Source of the DNA: Apostichopus japonicus
Taxonomy: Eukaryota > Echinodermata > Holothuroidea > Aspidochirotida > Stichopodidae
Length of the DNA stretch: 64,000 nt
NCBI RefSeq assembly: GCF_037975245.1
Contig: NC_092574.1
Coordinates: forward strand, 18,508,713-18,572,712
Direction: 5' to 3'
The position numbers and the translations under genes are program-made. This document shows, piece after piece, positions 33,648-47,409 of this stretch. The notes below the pieces were generated by a model. That model was not told the DNA's origin, ran no database searches, and saw only the letters and a list, made by a program, of their open reading frames with translations. Each line of letters opens with the position of its first letter. Positions within the stretch are counted from its first letter, which is position 1.

Positions 33648-36600
33648 ATGTCATCTGGATGGAACCTGAATCTCACAAAAGGCAGAGGAAGGGGGAGAGG
33701 TAGAGGTCATGAAGTAACCCCAAGTAACCTAGGCAGTGACCCCGGAAATGCAAGGTATAATCAGAGGACCTCTAACAACTATGATACAAATCAGAGGAGT
33801 AAGTACATGGATACCTGGCATAGCAAATGTTATGTCTTTATATTGAATAATGTCAGTTATAAATAAAGTATTCTTATTAATTGAATTGCACTGCAGAATA
33901 AATCATGAAGTTTTCTATCTATGTCTTCAAATAAAAGAGAAGTCTGGTGCTAGTTCAAGCCCAGCCATATTTTTGAAGGATTCTAGGATCTAATGTTGTA
34001 GTTGTTGATGAAGACAATTAAGTTGAAGACTTCCTAGTAGCTTTATTTCCTTCAATCTGTTAACATGTGACTGTACCGTTAGTAATGTCAAACTAGTTTC
34101 TGGTAAATTGTTAATAAAAAGTGTATGAATGATGGCAGTCATGTGCAGTATTTTGGGCTTTATAAGATCTGCTTGATCAAACGAATAAACTCCTCTGATC
34201 TCTATGTACACTGCCAAATAAATCTTGAACAGAGCTTTGCACAAAGTTCATTTGTGTACAGAATTGACTTATTCTGTACTTAACAGTAGAAAATTTGTTT
34301 GATCAATCCAAAATTTATCTGTTTTAAATATTGCACTTCTTATCATCTATACAGTACATATTTTAAATTTATTAATCAGTCTCAAATTCCATTCTTCATT
34401 TATTTTCTGAGTGATATTGGAAAGAATTTTAAATCGGTCATCCCTTTTGTTTTAATTCCACATACGCAGGTACAAACAGTATAGCAGACCGTTCAGCGGA
34501 AAGGTTCCAAAAGGCTTCCTCTCCAATCTATAAATCAGTTCAGCATCACTTGAGTCAGCAGAGGAGGGAGGAGGACTTTGAATCATCCTCTGATGAAGAT
34601 GATGAAGACAATGTGGATGATGACTCCATCATTCAGGAGATGTACAAATCCTATTCCTTACGAATTGGTGAGAGCTTGTAGTCTTTACATGTTTAAAAGT
34701 TTGTTGAATGTCCTTCTTTTTCCCTCGACAGATACTGGATAGTTTAATAGACAAATTGTTCATGTGTACTGTATGCTATTCTATCTTTGTGTTACGTGTT
34801 TTCATAAAATTGTTACACAAACTATTAGATACTATTAGATGTTGTGAAACTGTTTGAATATTTATGTCAATGAAGAGGTTAACCTTTTATGAAGAGTGAA
34901 GCCAACATGGAACTGGGTTTAAGTCTGTTGTTTATTAAAAGCTATTGCTTCATAGAGTTTGGGATCGTGTGATGGTCTTTATCTTTGCTTTGCTGCATAG
35001 TTTTAGAGTATTAAGAGGCTGAGGTGTCGGTGGATAAACATGACATGAAAACTACATGATTCATTTTTTTTTGTAAGCTGTAAACTATGGTTTGGATTAC
35101 ATTTGTTATTGTCTATTGGTAAAGTATTATTTGTTCATGGAACACTTGACATGCATTCATTGTGGTGCCATGTTTTGAGCTTTTGACATCAGCAGTTTTT
35201 TTTGCACATTTTTCCCTTAGGCTCTGGAATGGACATGGATGTTAGTCAAACCCAGCAGAACATACAGGAAGCTTTGTCTGGAGGTAACTCATGCGCTATA
35301 TGTATCGAAAAAATCCGACACACAGACTCCGTAAGTGGCACATTTCTGCTCCGAAAGGAGCACATTTTATTAGAAAGTAGCACATTTTATTGGAAAGTAG
35401 TCATTTTCTTTGAACCACATTTTTGTTAGACTTGATTTGTATCTTTGGATTTAATGTTTTTTTGTTTCTGTATATTTCTTTTGTACAAATTATGTTATGG
35501 CTAAGAGGACAAACAAATGGCCAAAGGTGAACATGTAAAGGTGGAAGGATTTGGGTTGGTGATAACTTTGGTGACTTTGCAAACTGGCATGGTTGACCAT
35601 TCCAGGCTACTTTTTGTTTATAGAAGTGACATTATTTGTCTTCCCAAACCTATTCCTTTTTTTCCCCTCTCTTTTCCTGAAAGATTCTGCTATATGAGTT
35701 TTCAATCAAACTCAACCACCACTGACATATTTTTTTTTGTTGACGCAGGTTTGGAGCTGTAGGGAGTGTTCCACCATCCTTCATCTACACTGTATTCAGA
35801 ACTGGGCCAAACAAGCCATCATGCTGAAAGATTATAAATCTGAGGAGGCAATATCTCAAGACGATGCCACATGGCCATGGTAGGTCTCTCATTGCAATAA
35901 TCGTTTGATCGAATTAAACCAGTCTCTCTCGATCCAATCTGTGCAGATGTGTCGATGGGAGTACTCCGTGGATTGGATATTTCTGATTTGGGTAAATTGG
36001 GATTGATTGGTTTTGCTCAATTGGTGGTGTTGAAATATCTTTCTGCATCACAGTTTATTGTTGAATGGGTGCCCTCACCTCAGTGTGTGCAAGCATGATG
36101 TGATGCAACAATCACATCTGTTGGGTGGAGATTCCTGCCGGGAACAGGAATCAGTGTAGAAATCACACTTGTCTGCCTCAAAGATAGAAGGACTGGTGTT
36201 CATCCATAATTATCACATTATAGAGGGACAACTGTCTTTTTATTTAACTAAATTTTTTGACAAATAGCAGCTTTTGCCTTCATGGAAAGTATGTCAGTTC
36301 TCTACTGCCTCTTCCTGTTGGATCACAGGAAGATAGAGCTAACAGGAAGATTAGAAGGAGAATAAAAACAAATTTCTGATATAAAATTTGAATAGACATC
36401 GGTCAGTTTGGTTACCTCACTTTGTTTCGTAATCAACACAACCGAAGTGGGTGGTTTAGAAAACCTGCAGAGTTGTGAAAAGTGAACTGTACTTTTAAAA
36501 GGTTAACCTTATGCGTCTTCATCTGCATAAGTATGTTTATATGTATTATTATCCTTCACAGTCCAAATTGCCGGTTCGAATACAAAGGCTATGAGACACC

Positions 36601-39600
36601 TAGCCGCTATACCTGTTTTTGCAGCAAGAAGATTAACCCCCCTGTCCATCCTTGGCTTGCACCTCACAGCTGTGGAGAAAGGTGTGACAAGCAGCTGAAG
36701 CCTGAATGTGGACATGTTTGTCTCCTACTCTGTCACCCAGGTTTGTTGAACCACCCGCACCCATTCTCACACCCATACCCATGCCCACACTCACACCCAC
36801 ACCCACACCCACACCCAAATGATTATATTCCCTTCAAGTATGTTGATACCCTTTCCACTATGATATCTGTCATAAAGCTGTCATATGAGCAACACTTTTG
36901 TTGCTTACAATGCATTTTTGAACCATGTATGAAGCAATTATATCGATTGTCTGCAAATAATATTACAAAAGGTAAAAAATTTCCAGCCGAATAGGAGCCA
37001 CAGATCAACCAAATTACCTTAGTGGTCATCTCCTGCTCTTGTTACTAGTGTTTTGATTTTGATTAACCCTACGTACACCTTTAAATGCCTTGCTGGACAG
37101 TTTATGATTATAATCAGTTGTCATTAAACTGCTAATGAAAAAACAAGGTTATGGTGATAATTACAAAAGACCAAATAATAAATTGGCTGTCCTCACATGA
37201 ATCAGGCAATCTTTCAGATGCCTTTAAAATGCATTACAATTTGCATCCTTCCTTGCTTGCTATCGAAAATGCTTTGAAAAGACAATCATGTTATATTATA
37301 TTTTGTGTTGATTTTGGTTTGGGTTGCATCAATTTTATTTGAGATTATTGAAGTCTTTTACTTTTGAATGGGAAAACAAGCAGAAAACAAAACCTAGTCA
37401 AAACCTACCACACTAAGATAATATATGTACCTAGCCTAGCCTGCTTTACATAAGAATCTGCTGGTGCTAATTAACATCTCCCATCACATCTTTTTTGGGT
37501 GAGAAGAAAGATTTAAAGAATTCATATTGGACAATGCACTAGTAAATGTTATTTACTATCTTGGAGAAGGAAATCTATAGCAATATAAAACTTGTTTTCA
37601 ATTTTCGTACTTACATTATTGTCATGTTTATATTTAGGACCCTGTCCACCCTGCCCACAAACGGTAAAGACCACTTGTTACTGCGGTTCCAAACCCTCTC
37701 AGCTTCGGCGGTGCTGTTCACAAGCTTGGTCCTGTGGATCCAAATGTAACAAACCTCTCACATGCGGCCAACATTTCTGCAGCACACCCTGTCATGGAGG
37801 TAAGTCACTACAATTTCAATTATAAATATTTATACATATATCAATATATATATATGTATACATACATATTTTGTACTGATCTTTATTTCTTTTGTCCTAT
37901 CACGGTTTTGATAACTTTCTTGATTATTCCTTTTTCACAATCACTTGTGAAAATTAAATGTTCTTTCAAAAATCTTGACGTATCTTGAGCAGTCTTACTT
38001 GTAAGCATATGCACACTGCATCCTGCACAGCAATGTACATCCAGCTTTACACTTCCCATGAGTAACAGTGTACATTTTTCATCAAATATTAAGAGGCAAG
38101 CTGATATGTATAAGTACTCTACAACAGAATAATTACACTACTTTATGAAAACTGCTAATACTTTTCTACAAGTACTAGGAATATGTTCATATTCACACAA
38201 AACTGTTTGCAAACTTTGGAACTTGGATCCTTAATTTGTGAATTTGATCCACAGGAGACTGTGCACCTTGTCCCAAGACCAGCCAGCAGAGTTGTAATTG
38301 TGGTAAAAATGTCCAAATTAGGCCCTGTGCCTCCCCTCGCTGGACCTGCGATGACCCCTGCAAGAAAGTCTATTCTTGCCAGGAGCATACTTGTGAACGG
38401 ATTTGTCATGGTGGACAGTGTGGAACCTGTCCTCGATCTGAACAGAGAACTTGTCCCTGTGGCAAAACAGGTGAATCATTTTATATTGTTGCAAGAGGGA
38501 ATTGCCAAATTTATTCATTGATATTTATCTTACTGATTGCAATTTGTTTCAACATATAGAGTTTGTATATGAAGTAGAAGTATATTATATAACACTTCCT
38601 TCTCCAGAGTTTGAATTGCCTTGCACAGAAGAAGTGCCGACCTGCGGTGATACCTGCGAAAAGCTACTGCAGTGCCAAGCTCACAAATGTACGCGAGCCT
38701 GTCATAACGGACCATGCGAGAAGGTAGGGGCTGAATGATTGTTACGAGAAACACAAGGAGACAAGAAGTGACCACTGTTGAAATAAATAGAAAATCATTT
38801 TTTAATACTAATTTTTTTTTTTTAATAATTATTAATTAATATTTTTTTTCATCGTTGTTAATAATTATTTATTTAAATGCCATAGACTTATGGAGATCAA
38901 AGAGACCTTTTTTTTTAATAATTATTTTTTTTTTAAATTTTTGTTATTGTTGTAAATAATTATTTATTTAAATGCCATATACTTATGGAGATCATCGTTT
39001 GTGGAAATTCTCCAGGAAGAGTGAAGAGTGAAGAGACATGAGTTTCTGTGATTAAAAGTTTATAGGAGAGCTCCTTTAAAGTTGGTAAAGTAGGCAAGGA
39101 ATATTTCTACCTGAATACTTTTCTTCTTATCTGAAAGGCCAAGTGGTTTGTCTAACGAGAGGTTAGTGTACATTACATGTGTACAAATGTGACATTATAG
39201 TCAACTGGTTGTTTCTTGTACTCAACCAAAAATAATGCTTAAGGGAATAACTGTGAAAAAGGAAAAAGGAAAGAATGTATGTAGTAAGAAAGAATAGAGA
39301 ATAATATAAGAGTAAACTATTGGCAGATGGATGTGTAAGGGTCTTTTGTATCGCATTCTACATAATGTGTAAATTTGCATTTCTGACGTGCTTTCCTACA
39401 AAGAGATTGTTAAAGTTCAAATTTATTAGAGCGCCTGGAGAATGGTTTTACTGTCTGTAAGGTTTTTCATATGGATAGGAATGAAGAAGGTAGGATTCCC
39501 TTATCGCTACATATTGCAACTTACAGCTTTGTGTTACTTTCCCTTTGATTCCAGTGTCTGCAAATGTCGACCAAGCGATGCCGGTGTGGGCTGCGTGAAA

Positions 39601-42600
39601 AATCGCTTCCCTGTACAAAGGAGTATCTCTGTGATACCAGATGTAACAAGATAAAGCCTTGTACCAGACATCCCTGTAAGAGAAGGGTAAGTTGTATGCC
39701 ACCTCCTCCTCATGGGAGGAAAAAGGACTTGTCTCGGATCAGAACTTTGCATTCAAAACTCAGAATTTGTTTGCTGTTATATTTGGAATGTAACTTTGTT
39801 TTACTTAAATACAAGCATCCCCCTCTGCCCCCTTCCTTCCTTTAGCCATCCATCCCTATATGAATATATACTATTTATTATCCTCTACATAAGATATAGT
39901 TACTTTTACTTGTCTACTGTGAGAATATCATACAATTTAACACATTACAACCTTTCCTTTACTTTTTGTCTTTGCCAGTGTTGCGATGGCAACTGTCCTC
40001 CATGTGAACAGACCTGCAGTAAACCATTAACCTGCAAGAACGACAAATGTCCTCTGCCATGCCACCCAGGTATGTTATACATTCATCATAACAACAGATT
40101 TGAATGCATGTTACAGTGTTTCCACAAGGAGCAAACAGTAGAGCAGGTTGAAGGGGGAGAGGGTGGGGTGGGGGAGGTTTCATATCCCAATGTCAAATTC
40201 TAGGAGCAGAATATTACATGTTCTACTTCTCAAAACAGCCATTGTTTTGTAACATTGCATCTAGGAGTCGAAACATAACCATAGGACCTTATCCAACATT
40301 TCAAGAGATTTTGATGGATAACATTGAATAGTCTTACGTAAAGACAACAGAAAAGTCATAACATATTAGAAAGAGACTTTCCATCTGCTATCATCATACA
40401 GGGCCAAGTAAGATTGATTCAATGTCACTGGAAGCCTTTTGTCTGTTAGGTATTGAGGAGTAGTGTGAATTAGAAAAATGATTGGAAGCTTGGCAACTCT
40501 TTTTTGAAAGAGAAATAACGTTTCGGAGTGATACAAGATTTCGACCATTGACCTTGGAATAATAGGTTTACGCCATACCAACTGATCTGTCCTGGCAATA
40601 AATCTGTCCTGGCAATAAATTAGCTAGTGATGCCAGTCATAATCTGCATGAAATTATACGTACAGTTTAAACCCTAACAGTTAAGGGAACATGGAACATT
40701 AAGAGAGATATGATTTGAAGAGTCAAACTTCGATGGAAGAGGAGTTATGGTTTTGAAGAATATTTTGATATTGCAGACTTGTATGTGAAATTAATAAGCG
40801 GCTGTTTTCAAGACTATTTTCGGTGCTCTTTCTTCCGCCAAATTGATTGTAATAAATTGCAGGTTTTTACGATAAACTGGAAAGGAGGGGGGTGGGAGAT
40901 TGCCTGGAGGGTGGGAAATGGAGAGAAAATTTGTTGGAAGGTCCAAGCAAAGAGCACGTCTAATATCTAGTCAGAGGGTCTGATAATTTCCATCCTAACA
41001 GAATCTTCTTCTAGGCAAAACTGGAATGAAAGCAGATTAGGACACATTAAAGTCCCCCCCCCATTTAACTAAAAGCAGGAAATATCATTAAAGCCCTCTT
41101 TTCAGGTTGCAGGAAGCTAAGCAACCCTCTCAATATTTCCCCTGCTACGTAATACAAAACTCTTCTTATTGTTTATTTCCTGTAATGTGGGAGGCATTTT
41201 GGGCAGAAATTTTCTTTGTACCTCTCCGATAAATGTAATAATGCTCCCTTTGTGAGAAATGCCCCTTTTAAAATTTTGCTCCCCCCTCTCAAATGTCTGG
41301 CTACATCCCAGGCAGAAGATATCAGTTTTTTAACAGTTTTTTTCCCTCTACACTTTTTGGGGCAAAAAACTTCATTATGGGGTACTCCAATAGAAGTGAC
41401 CCCAAAATCAAATCATGTCAAAATTCAAATGTTAGTACATTTCTTCTCTAAGGGCCCTGCTATCTGTGCCCCAAGACCGTGGATATTATGTGCTTCTGCA
41501 AGAATACCAAAATCACGGTTCCATGCGGAGTCGAGAGGGTAACCAAGCCTCCCAAGTGTAGAGAGCCATGCAGGTACAGTAGATATTCTGATCTAAAGGT
41601 TTGAGGATGCAAAGGAAACTAAACTTAGCAACATCTTCAATTCAAATCAAATTCACTTTGGAAAGTTGATTTTACATTTGAAAAATCTTTTTTTGAGACT
41701 TGCTTTTGGAATTTGTGCTGGGACTGGACTGCATGGTAATGTTGTTCTACTCGTTTCAGATGGACTTTTCTGTGACAAGATACGTTTTTACCCGTCTATA
41801 GACAAAATCAGTTAGACAGAGGTGTAGCGTATAAAAAGCAAATTTTGAATTTTGTGAAGTTTTAACCTTTTGAAGTTTTAAACTGGTTCTAAATTTGGCT
41901 TGTTGGATACTTTATGGAATCAGGCAATGGAATTCAGGCTATAAACTGACTAAATGCTGGTGATTTTTTTCATTTGCCGGTAGAAGCAAACTTGCTTGTT
42001 GTTGCCAGTAGACTCATCTCCATTTGAATTATTTCAAAGAAGAAAATGCCGTTGAGAATTTTGATTTTAGCAAATATATTTTTTTGTATGCAAATGATAT
42101 TTTTTAGCAAGTGACTGCTAATGGTGAAATTCTAAACCTGGGAATAATAAACTAGAAACCTCCACCCGTCTTTAGTTTAAATATTTTGGACAGTTAGTCC
42201 GTTTTAAATGCAATTTTTCATCATGTTATCCTGCTAGGCACATGTGGCTAGGCCTGCAAGCCTTATATTAATTTAGGAGTTGTGACAAATCATTGTTAGC
42301 CATTATAATAAGGCTTATATCCCCCAATGGTTATCGTCATTGCAGTTGCTTACAAAAATTTTTTTTTTAATTTTCTGATTTCAGAATTCCACCAGATTGC
42401 CACCACACCGTACGAGACCACCATCGATGCCACTTCAAGCGATGCCCGCCCTGTCGACAGATATGCGATAAAAAATATCCCGACTGCAGCCACAACTGCC
42501 CCGTTCGGTGCCATTCCGCAATCCTTACTCGAAAAATGGAGAAAGTGGTAAATAAATATAAAATGAAGAAAGGTTTTCATTCGTTACGAGGAAGAAATGA

Positions 42601-45600
42601 TAGTGTTGGAAAAGTGCATTCCATGAAAGCAGTTTAGAAGTTTGTCATGTTGCCCTTGTGGGATGCTTCGAGGAACTGCTGCACTAAAGCATTAACCAAA
42701 GGAATTGTCGTCTTAGGATAAAGAAACGGAGTACACTGTCATTCTGCCCTAAATTTACTAGGAGACTTCTACCATGCATTTGGTTTTGGCCAACAACCAA
42801 TCTGAGATGGATATTGGAGTGTTCTTTTATCATACACAACCTCTATTTTTCACATTATTCTATTTCATCCCTTAAAAGTAGTATATGAGCCAAATAACTG
42901 TGTGGAATTTTTTTTTTTGGTCTCTTTAAGGTAAAGTGTTAAATCATCTGCCACTGGCATATCCCTTTAAATAAATAAAAAATTCAAACCTCTTTTTTGC
43001 ATCTGTTAGGAAAATGTTTTAGGCCATGTTTTAATTATTTATTTTACAAAATTAAATTCATTTTTAAAGATAGTGGTGAAACTGTATTCAGTTTACATGA
43101 ATACAACAAAAGTAACACTATGTTGTTGCTCATATGTGTGGCATGAATCAATACACTGCAAATGCAGACTTGCAGTTACTGTCAGTTACCCTACACCAGG
43201 GGTTCCATAGCAGGGTTGCATGAACCCCCAGGGGGTGCGTGAGTCCATCCCAGGGGGTTAGTGAGACGTTTCTGAAAGTCAAAACTAGATTTTTACGTGT
43301 TCCATACACATATATTGCCATAGTAGTACAGTACCATGCATGTGATACTTGGTCTTTTACGAAGCACTGTTATTCTTATTAAAGTATAAGAATGACACAG
43401 AACGTGTCTCGAAAAGTAGGGTGGTCGTGGACAACTCTGACATCCACAGGGGGTTCGTGGGGGATAAAGTTAGGAAAACCCTGCCCTACACCAACTGGCC
43501 AGCTGTGTCCTCTTCGTCTCCCTCACCAACCGCTTCCAATCTTGTCTCTATTTTTCACAAGAAAGCACGATCAGGACCCTGGGAACCCTCTCCAAAACCT
43601 TACCTTGAAGTAATTGAGAAACCGTGTCCACCCTGTGAAGTACCCGTTCCAGTGGTATGTCTCGGCAAACATAAGGTGAGGAATAAATTCCAAGGATTGG
43701 GACTCATTTTGAAGGTTACAGCAGGTTGTCAGTATGTCAGCATTGAAGTGCAGAGAAAATGGTCATATTAAAAGATGAGATTTCCATTGTTGCTTTAGAC
43801 TTACATCTTTTGACATTATGTATTAACAAATAGCAACATTATGTAACTACTTGTGACATGTAAATACTTTTGACATCATGTAGATTTGAGATGATGTTAT
43901 TACTTTAGGTATGATGTTAAGTACCTTTGACATAATGCAATGACTATGGACATGATGTAGCTAGTTTCAGTATCATGTAATTAGTTTTGAGATTATGGAA
44001 CTATTTCAGGCATTATGTATTAAACATATTTCATCTGTACAATAACATTAATATATATTATATATATCTATATATATATATAAATGAACATATGATTATA
44101 AACTGTTCACATATGTCAAATTTTCAGAAAGACACAAACCAGATAAACGTTTTGTCAATATTGCCAAAACACTTTTTCATCTTTGTTCATCTTTCTTACA
44201 TGTCCTATTCACATACTTTTTCATGTTTTCCTAACAGATTTGGGATTTTCCTTGTTGGGAGGCCAAGCCGTTCTCCTGCGAGGCCGTCTGCAGGAGGAAC
44301 CTGAGTTGTACAAACCATGTCTGTCAGTTGTCCTGCCATACAGTTACAAATGCTACCAGTGAGCACCAGGTTGGTTACCAATTACTCGGAATGTCTGTTA
44401 AATGTTGTACATTACCAAGTTACAAAATGTAGCATAGATGCCTCACCCCTTACAGATTCCTTTGTAGCAGCTGTGTGACTTTTGCAGTAGAGGAATTATT
44501 TCTTGTCTCTGTCAAGTTTAATAGCTAAGATCATTTTTAATTTGATTGCACAATGCTAAGGACAAACTTGTATACAGAGGCCTACATAGCATTGGCAGTG
44601 TCAATTAGGAACGTTATCTGTGCCCCGATCATAGAAATCTAGCAAAGCCAAAGGAAAATAGTGAAAGAAGATTTACAAAAAGATATACCAAAAAAACTAG
44701 ATGATTTTTGGCTGTATTTGCGTAGCGCTCTCACCCGATACGTAATACGTACTGAAATATCTCTGTTATTCTCTCTCCCGTATATCACATATCCCAGGCT
44801 GGTAAAGAGTGTCAAGATTGTGAGGAACCCTGTACCAAGCCAAGGCCAGGAGGGTGCACACATGTATGTTCCCTCCCTTGTCATCCTGGGGACTGCCCAC
44901 CCTGTCACAAAAGTCTTAAAGTCCGATGTCACTGCAAGAATCTGCTTCTCATAGTGGACTGCAGGTATTTTACACAAGTTTAATAAATTTTAGTATGACC
45001 ATTTACAAACTTACTTGACTATAAAGGTAAGAACTTAGTGTGATATCCACTTGTACAGTAGCTAGGCAAGAGTTTTCTTCCAAGGAGGTGGGTGCTTATG
45101 TCAAAAGTGAAGTTATTGTGTGTTTGATATGTAGGTCAAGTTCAAGTTCAATTTTGTTTCTCTCTTACAAGTCCTAACATAAGATGACAAAACATAACTA
45201 TGAAGGACCCTAGAAAAAACAATCATGCTAGCCACCTTTTGCCTTTCAGTTTTGATCTTTTGGTTTGTCCACTCACAAGTGTAGTAACTATTACAGTCCT
45301 TTGCCCAATGCAACCTCAAAGATTTTCTAGCATTACAATATGTATTATATCACCCATCTTTGTAATTGCGTGATTTTTGATGTCGAAATAATGCGAGGGC
45401 CCTCAATTGTGGGTGGCCAGGCCGTTATCCTACATTTGGCACTTTAAATATACATGTGTGGCATCGAATGTTCAATATCACCTTGTAGTTAATCCACGAA
45501 CAGATGCTTTAAGTTATTAATTACATTAAGTTACATAAGTAAAATGAATAAATGGAAAACCAACTTGAAATTATACAATTTTTAATCCAGAGGTCACTGG

Positions 45601-47409
45601 TGTGAATCCTGTCTAGCCAAATATATCTATTCTCTTTTCAATCTCCTACAACAACTTATAGCTTTATGTTCTTTGTTATTTATGACTACTATCCTTTCTT
45701 TTTAATTCAGTAAATGGACATCAGCTAGTGAAAATGAGAGGGACATCATTTCTTCATGTAAGGGTCCTTGCAGACATACTCTGGGGTGCGGACATCTTTG
45801 CAGCAAATCGTGCCATTCAGGGAAATGCACCACAATTGAAGACTGCAGGCAAAAGAAGGGTGTTGTTTGCCCTTGCAAGAGAAAGAAAAAGGTACATGCA
45901 ATGAAGTTCCAGGAAGCATTTAAAGCCCTGTCAATACTGTTTTGTTTTGTTTTGGTGACCCCAATCTTTTCACCTTGATCATCTTGGCATCTCTAATTGT
46001 GAATGTTGTCAAAGACAACTGGCCTGTGAGGAGGATTTGAAAAAGAACTTCCTCTCCTCAATTCCTCCCTTCTCACACCCCTGTGTACACCCTCATGTAT
46101 AATACCATGAAAGATCAGCAGCACTGGTGTACCAGTTGCATAGGTGCAATGAAATCCTTGGATCTGAAGTTGTGTTTAGTTGGTAGTATTTATTTGTGGT
46201 GCTATTTTGTGAAATAAGCTTTATAAAATGGTATAAACTATTAAAGTGAGCCTTACCCCAAATGTCATCTATTGTCATCAATAGAAAGATAGTTTAAAGC
46301 CATCTTTCAATCAATTGTTACGTCTCTGCCTAGGACAGTGTAATCCTGTTTCACTGTGTTTCAGGCAGAAATCAAAAGCACTCTGCCTAAATGGTAGTTA
46401 CGGGTTTTGATGTTGCATGTCTATCAGGACAAAGGGAAAAAGACAAACAAATGGATAGTGGATTAATTTTAAATTCTCCTCTGTTCTTTTTACAGAATTT
46501 CTTTTGTAGTGACATCACATCTGGGAAAGCTAAACTGCTCTGTGATGAACTTTGTCAGCAAGTAAAGGATGAGAAGAAAAAGAAGCAGAAGGAGGCAGAA
46601 CGGATGGCTGCAGAGGAGAGAGAGAAACAGAAACAGGTGAACAATCAAACTAGTTGTAAATGTGATGGTTGTACCAGTATGGTATTAAATAAGTCTAGGA
46701 GGTGAATGATCAAACTAGTTGTAAATGTGATGGTTGTACCAGTACGGTATTAGATAAGTCTAGGAGGTGAATGATCAAACTAGTTGTAAATGTGATGGTT
46801 GTACCAGTATGGTATTAGTTAAGTCTAGGAGGTGAATGATCAAACTAGTTGTCAATGTGATGGTTGTACCAGTACGGTATTAGTTAAGTCTAGGAGGTGA
46901 ATGATCAAACTAGTTGTCAATGTGATGGTTCTACCAGTATGGTATTAGTTAAGTCTAGGAGGTGAATGATCAAACTAGTTGTAAATGGTCCCTGAAGACT
47001 CCCTGAAGAACAAGAGTAAGCCCACTCCCCCTCCCCTCTCACACCTCAGGAGAGTGAAGTCACTTTCTCTCAAAGTCTCTGCTGCAGTAAATGCTCTAAG
47101 TAAAGACCAGAGATCACATTCTTCTAGAGCGGGAGAAGTTTGTACCAGCCTAAATTTGCTATTAGCAACAAAGAGTTGGATTAAATGATATTAAGAAGTT
47201 GGGGTTGCATATTTTTCTATTTTGTTCCTCCCCAGCGCGATCAGGAAGAATACGAGCGACTGATGAGAGGCAAGAAACATAAAACGAGGAAGGTACGAGA
47301 AGCAAAACGGGAGAAAACTTTCCTGGAGAAACACTGGAAGAATGTGGCTATTGTGGTGGGAGTGGTAGCAACGATCTTAGGTCTTATATCCATAGCTCTG
47401 TATGCTTAA
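33648..47409 (+). CDS. NFXL1: NFX1-type zinc-finger protein with C-terminal membrane anchor (NFXL1 orthologue)
   Basis: Eighteen coding exons: 33648-33798, 34470-34667, 35221-35330, 35749-35879, 36562-36740, 37638-37799, 38255-38470, 38608-38723, 39555-39686, 39979-40069, 41453-41573, 42385-42547, 43562-43675, 44238-44369, 44798-44964, 45711-45891, 46496-46636, 47236-47409. All junctions are GT-AG, phases match and the sum is 2679 bases (892 aa; human NFXL1 is 911 aa from memory). In order: a Gly/Arg-rich N-terminus (GRGRGRGRG), an acidic stretch, a RING-like C4HC3 motif from Cys141 ([18 protein letters not shown]), then a long series of NFX1-type fingers ([29 protein letters not shown]), a Lys/Glu-rich helix and a single hydrophobic segment near 872-891 followed by the stop. 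The family is linked to X-box-type transcriptional regulation and RING E3 ligase chemistry; the anchor suggests a membrane pool. The donors of exons 12 (GTAAAT) and 14 (GTTGGT) are the weakest. The ATG is the first after an in-frame stop. Confidence 0.95.
36742..36817 (+). repeat. CACACC-type microsatellite at an NFXL1 donor
   Basis: A run of CCCACA/CACACC variants begins within a few bases of the exon 5 donor (36741) and produces a false open extension of that exon. It is intronic. Confidence 0.8.
38795..38995 (+). repeat. Imperfect tandem duplication in NFXL1 intron 8
   Basis: Two copies of an AT-rich unit of roughly 95 bases, each ending TTTAAATGCCATA, CTTATGGAGATCA (near 38876-38899 and 38971-38994), preceded by T-runs and TAATAATTATT. 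Confidence 0.7.
43197..43483 (+). mobile_element. hAT-like MITE in NFXL1 intron 12, with 8-bp target duplication
   Basis: The element starts CAGGGGTTCC and ends GGAAAACCCTG, flanked by the exact 8-bp direct repeat CCCTACAC at 43189-43196 and 43484-43491. An 8-bp duplication is the signature of hAT transposition. It has no coding capacity. It ends about 70 bases before the exon 13 acceptor. A related element in opposite orientation sits at 53320-53665. Confidence 0.88.
43790..44030 (+). repeat. Degenerate short tandem repeat in NFXL1 intron 13
   Basis: About eight irregular copies of TTTTGACATNATGTANNTA spaced 22-32 bases apart. Confidence 0.5.
46637..46986 (+). repeat. 65-bp minisatellite starting at an NFXL1 splice donor
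   Basis: Five and a third copies with exact 65-bp spacing (GTGAAC/GTGAAT at 46637, 46702, 46767, 46832, 46897, 46962). The first copy begins at the real donor of exon 17 (CAG/GTGAAC) and each later copy repeats GAGGTGAATG, so the array carries five decoy donors in a row. Substitutions between units are few, so the expansion looks recent. Confidence 0.95.

Noticed and set aside
36482-36994. 170-codon frame over NFXL1 exon 5
   Set aside because: The true exon is 36562-36740; the rest is intronic and includes the CACACC repeat.
38555-38607. Alternative acceptor for NFXL1 exon 8 near 38559
   Set aside because: It gives sequence without family similarity; the acceptor at 38606-38607 has a better pyrimidine tract and joins in phase.
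46637-46986. CRISPR-like regular array
   Set aside because: The repeats are contiguous with no unique spacers, in a eukaryotic intron.
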